Assembly (NCBI RefSeq): GCF_000317595.1
Contig: NZ_AEJC01000293.1
Location: 1 to 64,000 of the forward strand
DNA: 64,000 nt
Direction: 5' to 3'
Source: Streptomyces ipomoeae 91-03
GTDB taxonomy: Bacteria; Actinomycetota; Actinomycetes; Streptomycetales; Streptomycetaceae
Shown: positions 35,725 through 43,563 of the stretch, piece by piece
Position numbering within the stretch: the first letter of the stretch is position 1
Layout: every line of letters begins with the position of its first letter
The notes under the pieces: model-generated
What the model was told of the DNA's origin: nothing
Database searches by the model: none
What the model saw: only the letters and a program-made list of their open reading frames with translations
Position numbers and translations under genes: made by a program

Positions 35725-35765
35725 TCAAGGCGTCTTGCCCGGAGTGCCTACGGACAGACTGTCCT
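35725..35765 (+). promoter_or_regulatory. Regulatory element, copy 1 (TCAAG-N21-CGGACAGACTGTCC)
   Basis: TCAAG at 35725-35729, 21 bases, then CGGACAGACTGTCC starting at 35751. It ends 68 bases before the HATPase start at 35833. Three further copies with the same order and spacing occur in the window (53853-53892, 58388-58428, 59909-59949). The palindrome has 6-7 base arms and one central base. Confidence 0.7.
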
Positions 35766-35832
35766 CGCACAGCTCTTTTCGGGTGGAAGGCTTCTTCTTC
35801 ACTGAGGCCACTACCGAGGTGAGGTTGTCGTC

Positions 35833-36399
35833 ATGGCGCGTCGCAGTCCCGAATGTCCGACGTACGGATTCACGGTTGCGGCTGCCGTTGGCGCTGTCCC
35901 GGCCGCGCGCCGCCGCGTTGTCTCGCTGGCCAAGGACTTGGGCCTTTCCATGTCGGATCAGACGCTGGAGACCGTCGAGTTGCTGGCTGGCGAGGTGATC
36001 GCCAACGCTGTCCTGTACACGGACGCTCCGTGCCACGTCTCTGTGACGCGGGCGGATGAACGGCTTCGTGTTGAAGTCACGGACATGGACGCATCGTTGC
36101 CGAGCGCTGTTGAGGCCGGGCCGAACGACGAGAGCGGTCGGGGCCTCCTACTCGTGGACGCCTTGGCGGATGCCTGGGGGACGCGACCGGAACCCTCGGG
36201 TAAGACGACATGGTTCGAGATCACGCCGGAGCCGTCGATCGACGGCTTGGGCAACAACACTGCGGATGCACGGCCCTCACCCCATAAGGGTGAGGCTGTC
36301 GTGCCGCGAACTGAGTGTCAGGCCCGCATAGCGTCGTCGGCCAACTCGCGGTCGTCGTTCCTCCCAGCAACTGCTGGGAAGCAGCATCAAGCTGCCTGA
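35833..36399 (+). CDS. ATP-binding HATPase protein (RsbW/anti-sigma-like), second paralogue
   Basis: A 188-aa GHKL ATPase with N-box AGEVIANAVLYTD, G1 box VEVTDMDA and G2 box ESGRGLLLVDALADAWG. It resembles the protein at 32813 along the whole domain (YGFTVAAAVGAVPAARRRVV and YSFTVPPLVAAVPAARERVV). The ATG has GAGGTGAGG upstream. The C-terminal 55 residues after WFEI are low-complexity and overlap, antisense, the end of the integrase gene. Its leader carries the regulatory palindrome at 35751, so it belongs to the proposed regulon. Confidence 0.85.
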   Translation: MARRSPECPTYGFTVAAAVGAVPAARRRVVSLAKDLGLSMSDQTLETVELLAGEVIANAVLYTDAPCHVSVTRADERLRVEVTDMDASLPSAVEAGPNDESGRGLLLVDALADAWGTRPEPSGKTTWFEITPEPSIDGLGNNTADARPSPHKGEAVVPRTECQARIASSANSRSSFLPATAGKQHQAA

Positions 36400-37960
36400 G
36401 GCTGCGATCCGAAACGACCGAGCCCCGCGGCCCGCTCAGATGTCGCCATAGGCTGGGCGCGTCTCGCCGCAAAAGATCGTTAAGCATGCGCACCGGAGAC
36501 GTCGGACACAGGGCCAGTCGGGCGTCGAGCGCCGTCTCCCACTGCTCGGTCAGGCCGAGTATGAGGCGTTTGCGCATGCCGGGGGTGACGTGGGCGTAGC
36601 GCGCCGAGGCCGAGCCGTCGATGTGTCCCATGCGTTGGTCCATAAGGACCTTCTCGGTGCCGAGGTCCTCCATCATCGTCCGGTGGGTGTGGCGCAGGCC
36701 GTGGGGTGTGAGGCCCTTGGCGATTGGGAGCCAGCAGGCGTCGGCCCGGTCGCTGGCGCCGCGTCCTCGGGCCGGGACTCCGGGCCATGGCTCGCCGAGC
36801 AGGGGCACGGGGCGGGCCTCCTGGGGTGCCTTCTTCGGGTACCAGCCGGAGACCGCCGGGGTGAACAGCCAGGTCGCGAAGCCGTTTCGGCGCCAGTGGG
36901 CAGCGTGTTCCGACACCGCGCCGCGCCGCACGAAGCCCAGGTCCGCGATGGCCTGCTCCACCCTCACCCGCTTGGCTTCGGTGACGCGGTCGGGGTGGTT
37001 GAGGACGTTGGACACCGTGCCCGTGGAGACTTCGGCACGGCGGGCGACGTCGACGAGCTTCGCGCCCTGGTGGCCTCCGTTGCGAGCGGCGCCCTGCCCC
37101 CGGAAGACGTAGGTCCTGCCGTGACACGGGCAGGGTGTCGGCCTCGTGCGGGCGACGTGGTTGGCGATCAGGGCCGACAGCCAGTCCATCGCGTCGATGG
37201 CGCGGTAGCTGTCGTCCTTGGGCGGACAGCGCACGAGCTCACCCGTGTCGAGTTCGTACAGCTGCCACTCGACGCGGATCGAGCCGGGACGGGCGTACTC
37301 CGTCTCCAGGCCGACGATTTCGCCCCAGCGCATGCCGGTGTAGCCCTTGAGGACCACGGCGACGAACTCGTCGTCGCGACCCGAGAGTAGGGCGGCCCGT
37401 TCAGCCGTCAGCAGGATGCCGAGCGCGTCGGTGACCACCTTCTCCGGGCCGCGGTCGCGGGAACGGCCGGCGCGCTTGCCGCGTCCGCGCCGCCTGGCGG
37501 CCGGGTTGGACGTGATCAAGCCCTCGTCGATCGCGTCCTCAAAGATCAGGTGGAGCGTCGAGCGCCAGGTCTTGACGCTGGAGGCCGCGTACACGGCCTT
37601 CTCCTTCTTCTCCCACAGGTCGACGTCCGTGCGCAGAATGCCGGCGAGCGCCTTGTCCTCGAACTCGGGGAGCAGGTGCTCCTCGATGTGGCGCCGGTAG
37701 TTCTGCATCGTCGAGACAGCCAGGTCCTGGGCCTCGTACCAGCGGTTCGCGTACTCGCCGAAGGTCTCCTGGCCGAGTGCCGGGTCGCGCCACTCGCCGC
37801 GCCGGTACTTGTTCTCGGCCTCGCTCGCGGCGCGCTGGGCCTCGCCCTTGGTGGCGAACCGGATCGCCTTGCCGTTCTCGTCGACGACCGTGAGGTGCTT
37901 GCCAGACGCGATCTTGTATCGGCCGCGCCAGTAGTTTCCGCGCTTCTCCGCGAAACCCAA
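36221..37960 (-). CDS. Tyrosine integrase with an embedded LacI-type HTH domain
   Basis: A protein of about 579 aa. The N-terminal part has GYWRGRYKI-like AP2/arm-type sequence (NYWRGRYKIASGKHLTV), then a core-binding domain (TFGEYANRWYEAQDLAV). The catalytic Arg is in GMRWGEIVGLE (about 210), HGLRHTHRTMM is near 416, and MGHIDGSASARYAHV gives His/Tyr near 440-453. Between Arg and HxxR sits KLVDVARRAEVSTGTVSNVL plus NHPDRVTEAKRVRVEQAIADLGF, a complete LacI-type helix-turn-helix. The start is uncertain: a TTG at 37960 follows a purine-rich GGAAGACGGAAG. The C-terminus runs past the usual end and overlaps the HATPase gene antisense by 179 bases, perhaps because an attachment-site junction altered it. 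Confidence 0.85.
   Translation of the reverse strand: MGFAEKRGNYWRGRYKIASGKHLTVVDENGKAIRFATKGEAQRAASEAENKYRRGEWRDPALGQETFGEYANRWYEAQDLAVSTMQNYRRHIEEHLLPEFEDKALAGILRTDVDLWEKKEKAVYAASSVKTWRSTLHLIFEDAIDEGLITSNPAARRRGRGKRAGRSRDRGPEKVVTDALGILLTAERAALLSGRDDEFVAVVLKGYTGMRWGEIVGLETEYARPGSIRVEWQLYELDTGELVRCPPKDDSYRAIDAMDWLSALIANHVARTRPTPCPCHGRTYVFRGQGAARNGGHQGAKLVDVARRAEVSTGTVSNVLNHPDRVTEAKRVRVEQAIADLGFVRRGAVSEHAAHWRRNGFATWLFTPAVSGWYPKKAPQEARPVPLLGEPWPGVPARGRGASDRADACWLPIAKGLTPHGLRHTHRTMMEDLGTEKVLMDQRMGHIDGSASARYAHVTPGMRKRLILGLTEQWETALDARLALCPTSPVRMLNDLLRRDAPSLWRHLSGPRGSVVSDRSLRQLDAASQQLLGGTTTASWPTTLCGPDTQFAARQPHPYGVRAVHPQCCCPSRRSTAPA
36362..36379. repeat. Tight inverted repeat at the integrase/HATPase junction
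   Basis: TCCCAGCA-AC-TGCTGGGA, 8-bp perfect arms around two bases, in the last codons of the HATPase gene and the antisense end of the integrase gene. It could be a terminator for either gene or part of an attachment site. Confidence 0.4.
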
Positions 37961-38007
37961 CTTCCGTCTTCCTCTCCCTGTCCTTGGCTTATGGCTGGCG
38001 TGGCGCG

Positions 38008-38388
38008 CTATGCGACGGACTTGTACTGGGTGCGGCGCGGTGGCCGGGCACGCAGACGCCCCGGCGTCGTGGCCTTGGCCGGTCGGGGAGGCTGCGAGGC
38101 ACGAGCTCGTACGCGGTGAGGCGTTGTAGGTTCGGGACCGGCCACCGGGTTGTCGGCGGATCGGACCGGGCGCTCTTCGTGGAGGCGGATGATCTCGGCG
38201 AGGTGTGCGGCGGTGAAGCGGTAGGCGCGGCCGACGCGGGTGTGCGGAATGAGGCCGCGTCGGGCGCGGTCCTTCACCCACCAGGTGGAACAGCCGAGGG
38301 CTTTGGCGATCTCCTCGGGGCGATGTAGACGGGGCAAGGAGGCTTCGCCCTCGGTGCTGGGGGGGTGGTGTACGAGGGCAGGGGGCAT
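38008..38388 (-). CDS. Excisionase-like HTH protein
   Basis: A protein of about 126 aa with an HTH_17-type domain: LPRLHRPEEIAKALGCSTWW and VKDRARRGLIPHTRVGRAYRFT, followed by AHLAEIIRLHEE. This is the common Xis-type layout of actinobacterial elements. The C-terminal 50 residues are basic and Pro/Arg rich. The ATG at 38388 is used; a TTG at 38403 would add five residues, and neither has a strong ribosome site. The stop lies 47 bases before the integrase start in the same direction, so it is probably co-expressed with the integrase to drive excision. Confidence 0.78.
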   Translation of the reverse strand: MPPALVHHPPSTEGEASLPRLHRPEEIAKALGCSTWWVKDRARRGLIPHTRVGRAYRFTAAHLAEIIRLHEERPVRSADNPVAGPEPTTPHRVRARASQPPRPAKATTPGRLRARPPRRTQYKSVA

Positions 38389-38539
38389 CGCGGAGTGTTG
38401 CAAGAGGAGTCCTAACTCGGTTGGAGGCGTTCTCGGTCAGCGGCGCTGGGCGGGGCCTCGTCACGCGGCTCTCGGCCCCTGCAGAACGAGGGGCGAGACG
38501 CGTGGGACTTCGGTGATGGCGATTCTTGGTGTCGACCGC

Positions 38540-38684
38540 AGATGCTCTTCGCCTCACTGCGCTCACCGTTCAGATCGGCACCGGCCGTCTTGCAGTTCCG
38601 GCCCAAATGCCGCGCAATCGCAGAGATCGTCCATACCTGGCGATGCAGGGCGTGAGCATCCACGTCTTCCTCCCGCGTGAGCAT
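38540..38684 (-). pseudogene. IS21-family IstA transposase, N-terminal remnant
   Basis: The first 42 codons (MLTREEDVDAHALHRQ, then WTISAIARHLGRNCKT and DLNGER) match my memory of the N-terminus of IS21-type IstA transposases, which begins with this helix-turn-helix. After that the sequence has no transposase features, and neither the catalytic domain nor IstB is present. It is an inactive scrap of a former insertion next to the excisionase gene. Confidence 0.72.
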
Positions 38685-38871
38685 TCAGGCCCCGACCAGG
38701 CCGAACTCATGGCTCACACAGGCTCTCCACGACACTCCCGGGCCGACTCGACACGCCGGAGAAGATCACGCGAAGAGACCGGACAAGGTCACACGAAGGG
38801 TGGGGAGATCAACAGAGCAGGTTTGGCCCATGCCTCAGCAGGGACGGCCGACCTTCGCGGCTGGCCGGTCC
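38685..38871. other. Unassigned stretch between IS21 scrap and the peptidase gene
   Basis: About 190 bases with no supported gene or strong hairpin. It marks the boundary between the mobile-element mosaic and the leftward biosynthetic block. Confidence 0.3.
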
Positions 38872-39915
38872 TCAGTATGTTACGAAGACCCTGCGCTCCG
38901 GCCCGTCTACGCGGATAGTCCCGCCGCAGGGGATTACGAGCTGCGGGTCCGTGTGCCCAAGGTCAACGTCGAACACCGCCACCACGTGAGGTGCGTACTC
39001 TGTCAGGGCTCGCAGCACTGCCTCTCGCTGTGCCTTGCGAAACTGTGCCTTCTGGTCAGCGTCCAGTGTGCGATGACGGGACCACGTCTTCGGACGGCCC
39101 ATCAACAAGGCGGAAAACTGTTCGAGCAGACCTCGCTCTCCCATGCTGCGCATGATCACATACACTTCCTCGGCGCTTGGCATGGAATCGCCGGTTTCCA
39201 GGAACAGCACGCCACCGGAGTACACCTCGACTGGTTGCACTGCCAGGTCCGCCATCAGTAGCCAAGACACGATCTCCAGGTCGCCTCCCCAGCTGGCGCC
39301 TTCCACTACTCGATTTGCGTTGTGCCAGATCCAGCCATCGGCGGGTTCCATCTGTGGTTCGACCTCGAAGGTCCTCGGATCCTGCCAGGAGCCGAGGACC
39401 TCGCCGAACTGGGGTGTCTGCCGGAGTTCGAACTCGCCGGAAGTGAAGAGTGCCGCTTGCAGGGATTCTGCTGTCATCGGGTGCAATGCGCCGGGTCGGC
39501 CGTACTGAGTCATGACCATCCCGCCGTGAAAGCTGACGATGCCCAGGCTCCGCAGGAAGAGCACCAGGTTGGTGTTGTCGCTGTAGCCGAAGAACGGCTT
39601 CGGGTTGGCGCGGATCAGATCTCGGTCGAGGTGGCGCAGCACTGTGATCTGGTCGGAGCCGCCGACGCTGGCGATGACTGCCTTGATCTGGGGATCAGCG
39701 AAGGCCGCGTTGATGTCGGACGCGCGAGCCTGCGGGGACGCTCCCATTGTGCGGGTGGTGGGGTATTCGACGGCCCTGAGTTGGAAGTCTTCCTGAAGCC
39801 TTCGCAGTCCCAACTCGTAGGGCAATGGCACCTCTCCGGGCAGGCCACGAGAAGGCGACACGACCGCGACGCAGTCGCCGGGCTTGGGTTTGGGGGGATA
39901 GATCGGCACGGCCAC
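38872..39915 (-). CDS. S66-family peptidase (LD-carboxypeptidase / MccF-like)
   Basis: A protein of about 347 aa. The start GTG at 39915 gives VAVPIYPPKPKPGDCVAVVSPS, the usual S66 N-terminus. The nucleophile Ser is in FFGYSDNTNLV, the Glu in GVLFLETGD and the His in DLGHTDPQLVIPCGG, giving the S66 Ser-Glu-His triad. The family includes LdcA, which trims murein peptides, and MccF, which inactivates microcin C by cutting an acyl-sulfamide or acyl-phosphoramidate adenylate bond. It lies next to a spare histidyl-tRNA synthetase gene, which fits an immunity role against an aminoacyl-adenylate mimic better than a role in murein recycling. The choice rests on context only. Confidence 0.82.
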   Translation of the reverse strand: MAVPIYPPKPKPGDCVAVVSPSRGLPGEVPLPYELGLRRLQEDFQLRAVEYPTTRTMGASPQARASDINAAFADPQIKAVIASVGGSDQITVLRHLDRDLIRANPKPFFGYSDNTNLVLFLRSLGIVSFHGGMVMTQYGRPGALHPMTAESLQAALFTSGEFELRQTPQFGEVLGSWQDPRTFEVEPQMEPADGWIWHNANRVVEGASWGGDLEIVSWLLMADLAVQPVEVYSGGVLFLETGDSMPSAEEVYVIMRSMGERGLLEQFSALLMGRPKTWSRHRTLDADQKAQFRKAQREAVLRALTEYAPHVVAVFDVDLGHTDPQLVIPCGGTIRVDGPERRVFVTY

Positions 39916-40078
39916 GTCGTCATGGTAGTTAGCCAGTTGCCAGATCCCTGCGAGGTCGTTGCAGGGCACGCCGTCACGGGCAGTTCCTGCGTCGTTGGCG
40001 GACCGCTGGACAGCGAAGGAGACCACGGCGGGCGACTGGCCGTCAGTCCGACAGTCGCCCGCGCGTCCAGGTCCTCGG

Positions 40079-41371
40079 TCAGCGTCCGAGGAGCTTGTTC
40101 ACCTGTCCAACGACCTCGCTGAGGGTCACCTCGATCTGCTCGCGGGTGGCCAGGTTCCGAACCGCTACGAGTCCGCGCTCCCACTCACTTGGAGCGATGA
40201 CGACGGCGACCTGGGCCCCGACCTGGTCGGCGCGCACCAGCTCCTTGCTCAGCTTTCGAGGCTCCAACGGCGTAGACGTGCGGATGCCGGCCAGCCGCAA
40301 GTCCCGGGCGACGGTCCGACAATCAGGCAGCAAGTCCGCACCGACAGGGATCACCACGGCGTCCACCTCGGCGCGGGGCTCCGGCAGCAGCCCGTGTCCC
40401 TCCATGAAGTCGTGGAGTGTCACGTCGCCCATGCCGAACCCAATGCCCGGAATCCTCTGGGTCGTGAAGAGCCCGGCCAGGTCCTCGTACCGGCCGCCGC
40501 CGAAGAGCGAGCGGCTGTTCTGGGGGTGTTGGTCGAAGACCTCGAACACGGTTCCGGTGTAGTACTGCAGGCCACGCACGATGAAGGGGTCGAAGGTGAC
40601 CAGGTCCCGGGAGTCACCCGCCAGGATCTGCGCCAGCATGGACCGGCTGCGGGCCTCCTCGGAGACATAGTCCAAGACGCCGGCACCGCTGCTCAGGACC
40701 TCTTCGAGAAGGTCGAACCGCTTCTCGTCGATCCCAAGGCCCTCGGCGTCGGCGACGAGCTGCTCGCGGGGGTATTTCGCCCATCGGTCGATCAGTGACG
40801 ATGTCTCCTGCAGCTTGTCGGCCGGGACTTTGACCACGTCGAGGAGGATGCTCTCCAGGAGGACGCGGTCGCCAGCCCGTAGCACCCACATATCCCTGGT
40901 TGCACCGATTGCGGCCATCATGTCGTGGATCAGTTCGAAGATCTCGATCTCGCAGCTCACGCTGTCGGAACCGAAGATGTCCACGTTGATCTGCAGGTGC
41001 TCTCGCATACGGCCGCGCTGTGGGCGTTCATAGCGGTGGCAGATGACGTGGCTGTACCAGCGAACTGGCAACTGAAGTTGTCCGGCGTTGCCAGCGATCA
41101 TGCGGGCGACCGACGGCGTCATCTCCGGGCGCAGCGCGAGCCGGCGACCGCCTCGGTCGGTGAGGGAGTAGAGCTGCTGGTTGGCGATCTCCTGGCCGGA
41201 CTTCGCCTCGTAGATCTCCGCCGACTCCAGAATGGGGCCGTCATAGCGGACGAAGCCGTAGCGCTCGATCGCTTCGTAGAGCTGATGGAAGACCTGCTGC
41301 CGAACGGACATCTCCGAGGGGAGGAAGTCCCTCGTGCCGCGATACGGGGTTGTCGGCAACAAACGTCCCAC
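40079..41371 (-). CDS. hisS: Histidyl-tRNA synthetase (accessory copy)
   Basis: A 430-aa class II aminoacyl-tRNA synthetase. It starts TPYRGTRDFLP and has LALRPEMTPSVARMIAGN, the motif 2 region ICHRYERPQRGRMREHLQINVDIFG, the histidine motif RGLQYYTGTVFE (usually GLDYY), and motif 3 GFGMGDVTL with the GGGRYEDL loop. The C-terminal anticodon-binding domain (VDAVVIPVGADLLPD...) is present, so it looks active. The RPEMTPS and YRGTRDF forms differ from those I expect for the housekeeping actinobacterial enzyme (RPEGTA, KGTYD), suggesting transfer. The GTG start has AAAGG before it. Placed at the end of a biosynthetic block, it may be an inhibitor-resistant copy; a biosynthetic use cannot be excluded. 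Confidence 0.9.
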   Translation of the reverse strand: MGRLLPTTPYRGTRDFLPSEMSVRQQVFHQLYEAIERYGFVRYDGPILESAEIYEAKSGQEIANQQLYSLTDRGGRRLALRPEMTPSVARMIAGNAGQLQLPVRWYSHVICHRYERPQRGRMREHLQINVDIFGSDSVSCEIEIFELIHDMMAAIGATRDMWVLRAGDRVLLESILLDVVKVPADKLQETSSLIDRWAKYPREQLVADAEGLGIDEKRFDLLEEVLSSGAGVLDYVSEEARSRSMLAQILAGDSRDLVTFDPFIVRGLQYYTGTVFEVFDQHPQNSRSLFGGGRYEDLAGLFTTQRIPGIGFGMGDVTLHDFMEGHGLLPEPRAEVDAVVIPVGADLLPDCRTVARDLRLAGIRTSTPLEPRKLSKELVRADQVGAQVAVVIAPSEWERGLVAVRNLATREQIEVTLSEVVGQVNKLLGR

Positions 41372-41551
41372 CAGGGGTGCCTTTCTACGAGAAGCGAAGC
41401 GAAGTCCGCCACGGAAACAGACGAATCGTCAGCCTAGCAGCGGCGCGGTTACGGTGTGTCGATCTTGCATGTGTCAAGAGGGCCTCCGCTCGTGGCTTGC
41501 CGGATCCGGGTTCAGCTCCGGCAGGCCACGAGCGAGCGCGGCTCGGACGTA

Positions 41552-42619
41552 CTACTCAGTGCCCTCGAGCCTGCGCGGCACCAGGTCGTAGAACGCGAAG
41601 CGCGGGCCGGCGTTGCGTCGCGAGTAGACCGCGCGGCACGCGAGGTCAGAGCGCGGGAAGAGGTCGAGCCAACCGTTGTGCCTGCGCGGGAAGCCCTGGA
41701 GCGTCAGGATGTGCACCAGGTCCAGGTCGGAGTCGTTGTCCTGCCTGTCGTAGTACAGCTCGGGCTCCCCGAGAATGATCGATTTGAGCCCCCCGTCCCA
41801 AGCTGCGGCGAAACGGTTCAAGATCTCAATGACCGCCTCCTCCCCTTGCCGAAAGTGCTCGTGCAGGACGCCGGCTGCGAAGAGCGCGTCGGCCCGCGTG
41901 CATGCCTCCGGCCAGGTAGCCGCGTCGAAGGCGTCGGCGACGTGAAAGGACACACGCTCGGCCACGCCCGCCTCGACGGCCCGCTTGGAAGCTTCCGCGA
42001 TCGCCCCTTCGGAGATGTCCAGTCCGATGCCGCGGAACTGTTGGTCACGCCGGGCGGCCTCGATGAGGAAACCGCCAGCCCCGCACCCCAGGTCCAGGGC
42101 ACAGGTCGCACTGCGCCGGGCGAAAGCTTCGAGCACCACATCGATGTGATAGAGGTCGAACAGGGTGTTGCAGCTGCGTCCCAGCGCCGCGCCATCGCGC
42201 TGGATGTCGTGGCCGTAGCGCGCGGTTCCCCTCAGAAGGTCCTCGATGCGCTGCGTCACCGGACCGTACGCCTCGATGTAGAAGCTGAGTTGCGCGAGAG
42301 CGGTGTCACTCAACAGTGCGGCGCCAGCCTCGGTGGGGGCGTATCCGCCGTCGACACGCTGGGTGTATCCGGCGGTGGAGAGCCAGCCGAGCAACTTCTC
42401 ACCAAAGTAGGGATCAAGAGTGCCGAGGAGGTCGCCGAGGTCCGTGCGGCCCTCTCGCAGCCGCTGGAGCACTCCGGTGCGCATGAGTGCCGCCAGGACG
42501 ACGGCCTTGTGGTAGCCATCCAGGATCTGCGGCATGTCGGACAGCCGGTAGGCGCTCCATGCCTGTTCGGTGTGCTCGTCCTGGAGCTCGACACTGCGGT
42601 GGTCGTAGCGGGTGATCAC
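41552..42619 (-). CDS. SAM-dependent methyltransferase (class I)
   Basis: A 355-aa protein. The N-terminal 130 residues are a helical winged-helix-like region (DGYHKAVVLAALMRTGVLQRL, FGEKLLGWLSTAGYTQRVDGGYAPTE), as in natural-product O-methyltransferases. The Rossmann domain has motif I CALDLGCGAGGFLIEAA, an acidic IGLDISEGAI, and VADAFDAATWP. The end ISRRNAGPRFAFYDLVPRRL-like region is typical of small-molecule enzymes. GTG start, with AGGAGGAGC before it and a 4-base overlap with the aminotransferase gene. Last gene of the tightly overlapping operon; a 180-base gap separates it from the HisRS gene. Substrate unknown. Confidence 0.84.
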   Translation of the reverse strand: MITRYDHRSVELQDEHTEQAWSAYRLSDMPQILDGYHKAVVLAALMRTGVLQRLREGRTDLGDLLGTLDPYFGEKLLGWLSTAGYTQRVDGGYAPTEAGAALLSDTALAQLSFYIEAYGPVTQRIEDLLRGTARYGHDIQRDGAALGRSCNTLFDLYHIDVVLEAFARRSATCALDLGCGAGGFLIEAARRDQQFRGIGLDISEGAIAEASKRAVEAGVAERVSFHVADAFDAATWPEACTRADALFAAGVLHEHFRQGEEAVIEILNRFAAAWDGGLKSIILGEPELYYDRQDNDSDLDLVHILTLQGFPRRHNGWLDLFPRSDLACRAVYSRRNAGPRFAFYDLVPRRLEGTE

Positions 42620-43563
42620 GATGCTGCTCCTCCTGTGCTGAGTGATGAGGGATTGCAGGGGGTGAGCCAGTCGCCACAGGTGGGGTCAAGGCCCCGGACG
42701 ACCTTTTGATAGCGACTGGCAAGCTCGTCGGCGGCCGGGCTGGTGCCGTTCCCGATGGTCTTGTGCTCGACGGAGCGCACGGCGCGGATCTCCGCACCTG
42801 TCCCCGTGAGGAACAGCTCGTCGGCGCCAAGGACCTCGTCCAGTCGGAGCGACCGCTCGGTCACCTGGAGGCCGGCCGCGGGGGCCAGGGCGAAGACGCT
42901 CGATCGCGTGATTCCCGGCAGAGCGCCCTGCGGCAGTCCCGGGCTGATCAGTTCGTCTCCGATGCGGATGAAGAGATTGGCTCCGGTTGACTCCACGACG
43001 TGGCCGGCCTCGTCGAGGAGCAGCGCATCGTCATAGCCCCGTCGGACCGCGTCGGCCTTCGCGAGCATGAGTGGGCCGTAGCTTCCGTTGGCTTTCGCGC
43101 CGGGCGGAAGGATCGCCGGGCCGGGCCTGCGCCACGGACTGATCGTCAGCTGAAGATCGCCTGCTTGCAGGAGGCCACCCCAGGCGGTGACCAGGACTAT
43201 CGCCCGCGCGGTGCCGACCGTCGGGTCGTTACCAACGCCGCCTGTGTGTAGATGGATGACCGGGCGTACGTAGCAGGCGTCATGTCCGCTGGCGCCTACG
43301 GTCTCCACGACCGCGCGACGAAGGTCCTCCTCGGTCCAGGGGATCACGTCCAGCGGAGGATAGAGGCGGGCCGACGCGAACAGGCGGCTGATGTGCTCGG
43401 CGAGCCGGAAGGCGCTTGGGCCGCGGGGAGTTGGGTAGACCCGGATGCCTTCGAACACGCCGTAGCCGTAGTGAAAGCTGGGCGACCAGGCTTCAGGGCG
43501 AGCCGCAGCCTCGTCCAGAAGTGCTCCGTCGACCCAGGCAACGGCGCCTGCTCCGCCGGTCAT
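42616..43563 (-). CDS. Branched-chain-type class IV aminotransferase
   Basis: A 315-aa PLP enzyme of the IlvE/DAAT fold. Recognisable segments are VAWVDGALLDEA, FHYGYGVFEGIRVYPTPRG, YVRPVIHLHTGGVGND, GAKANGSYGPLMLAKADAVRRGYDDALLLDEAG, VVESTGANLFI and LPGITRSSVFAL. It would exchange an amino group between glutamate and a 2-keto acid. Its start ATG overlaps the ligase stop (ATGA). In this block it probably supplies an unusual amino acid for the AMP-forming ligase or removes an amino group from a precursor, rather than serving primary metabolism. Confidence 0.88.
   Translation of the reverse strand: MTGGAGAVAWVDGALLDEAAARPEAWSPSFHYGYGVFEGIRVYPTPRGPSAFRLAEHISRLFASARLYPPLDVIPWTEEDLRRAVVETVGASGHDACYVRPVIHLHTGGVGNDPTVGTARAIVLVTAWGGLLQAGDLQLTISPWRRPGPAILPPGAKANGSYGPLMLAKADAVRRGYDDALLLDEAGHVVESTGANLFIRIGDELISPGLPQGALPGITRSSVFALAPAAGLQVTERSLRLDEVLGADELFLTGTGAEIRAVRSVEHKTIGNGTSPAADELASRYQKVVRGLDPTCGDWLTPCNPSSLSTGGAAS

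Noticed and set aside
38412-38539. Continuation of the IS21 transposase frame beyond the conserved N-terminus
   Set aside because: After DLNGER the residues no longer resemble IstA, so the open frame there is treated as chance.
41372-41551. Possible T-box or other tRNA-sensing leader before the HisRS gene
   Set aside because: The 180-base gap shows no T-box core sequence or matching stems, and T-box control of HisRS is not usual in Streptomyces.
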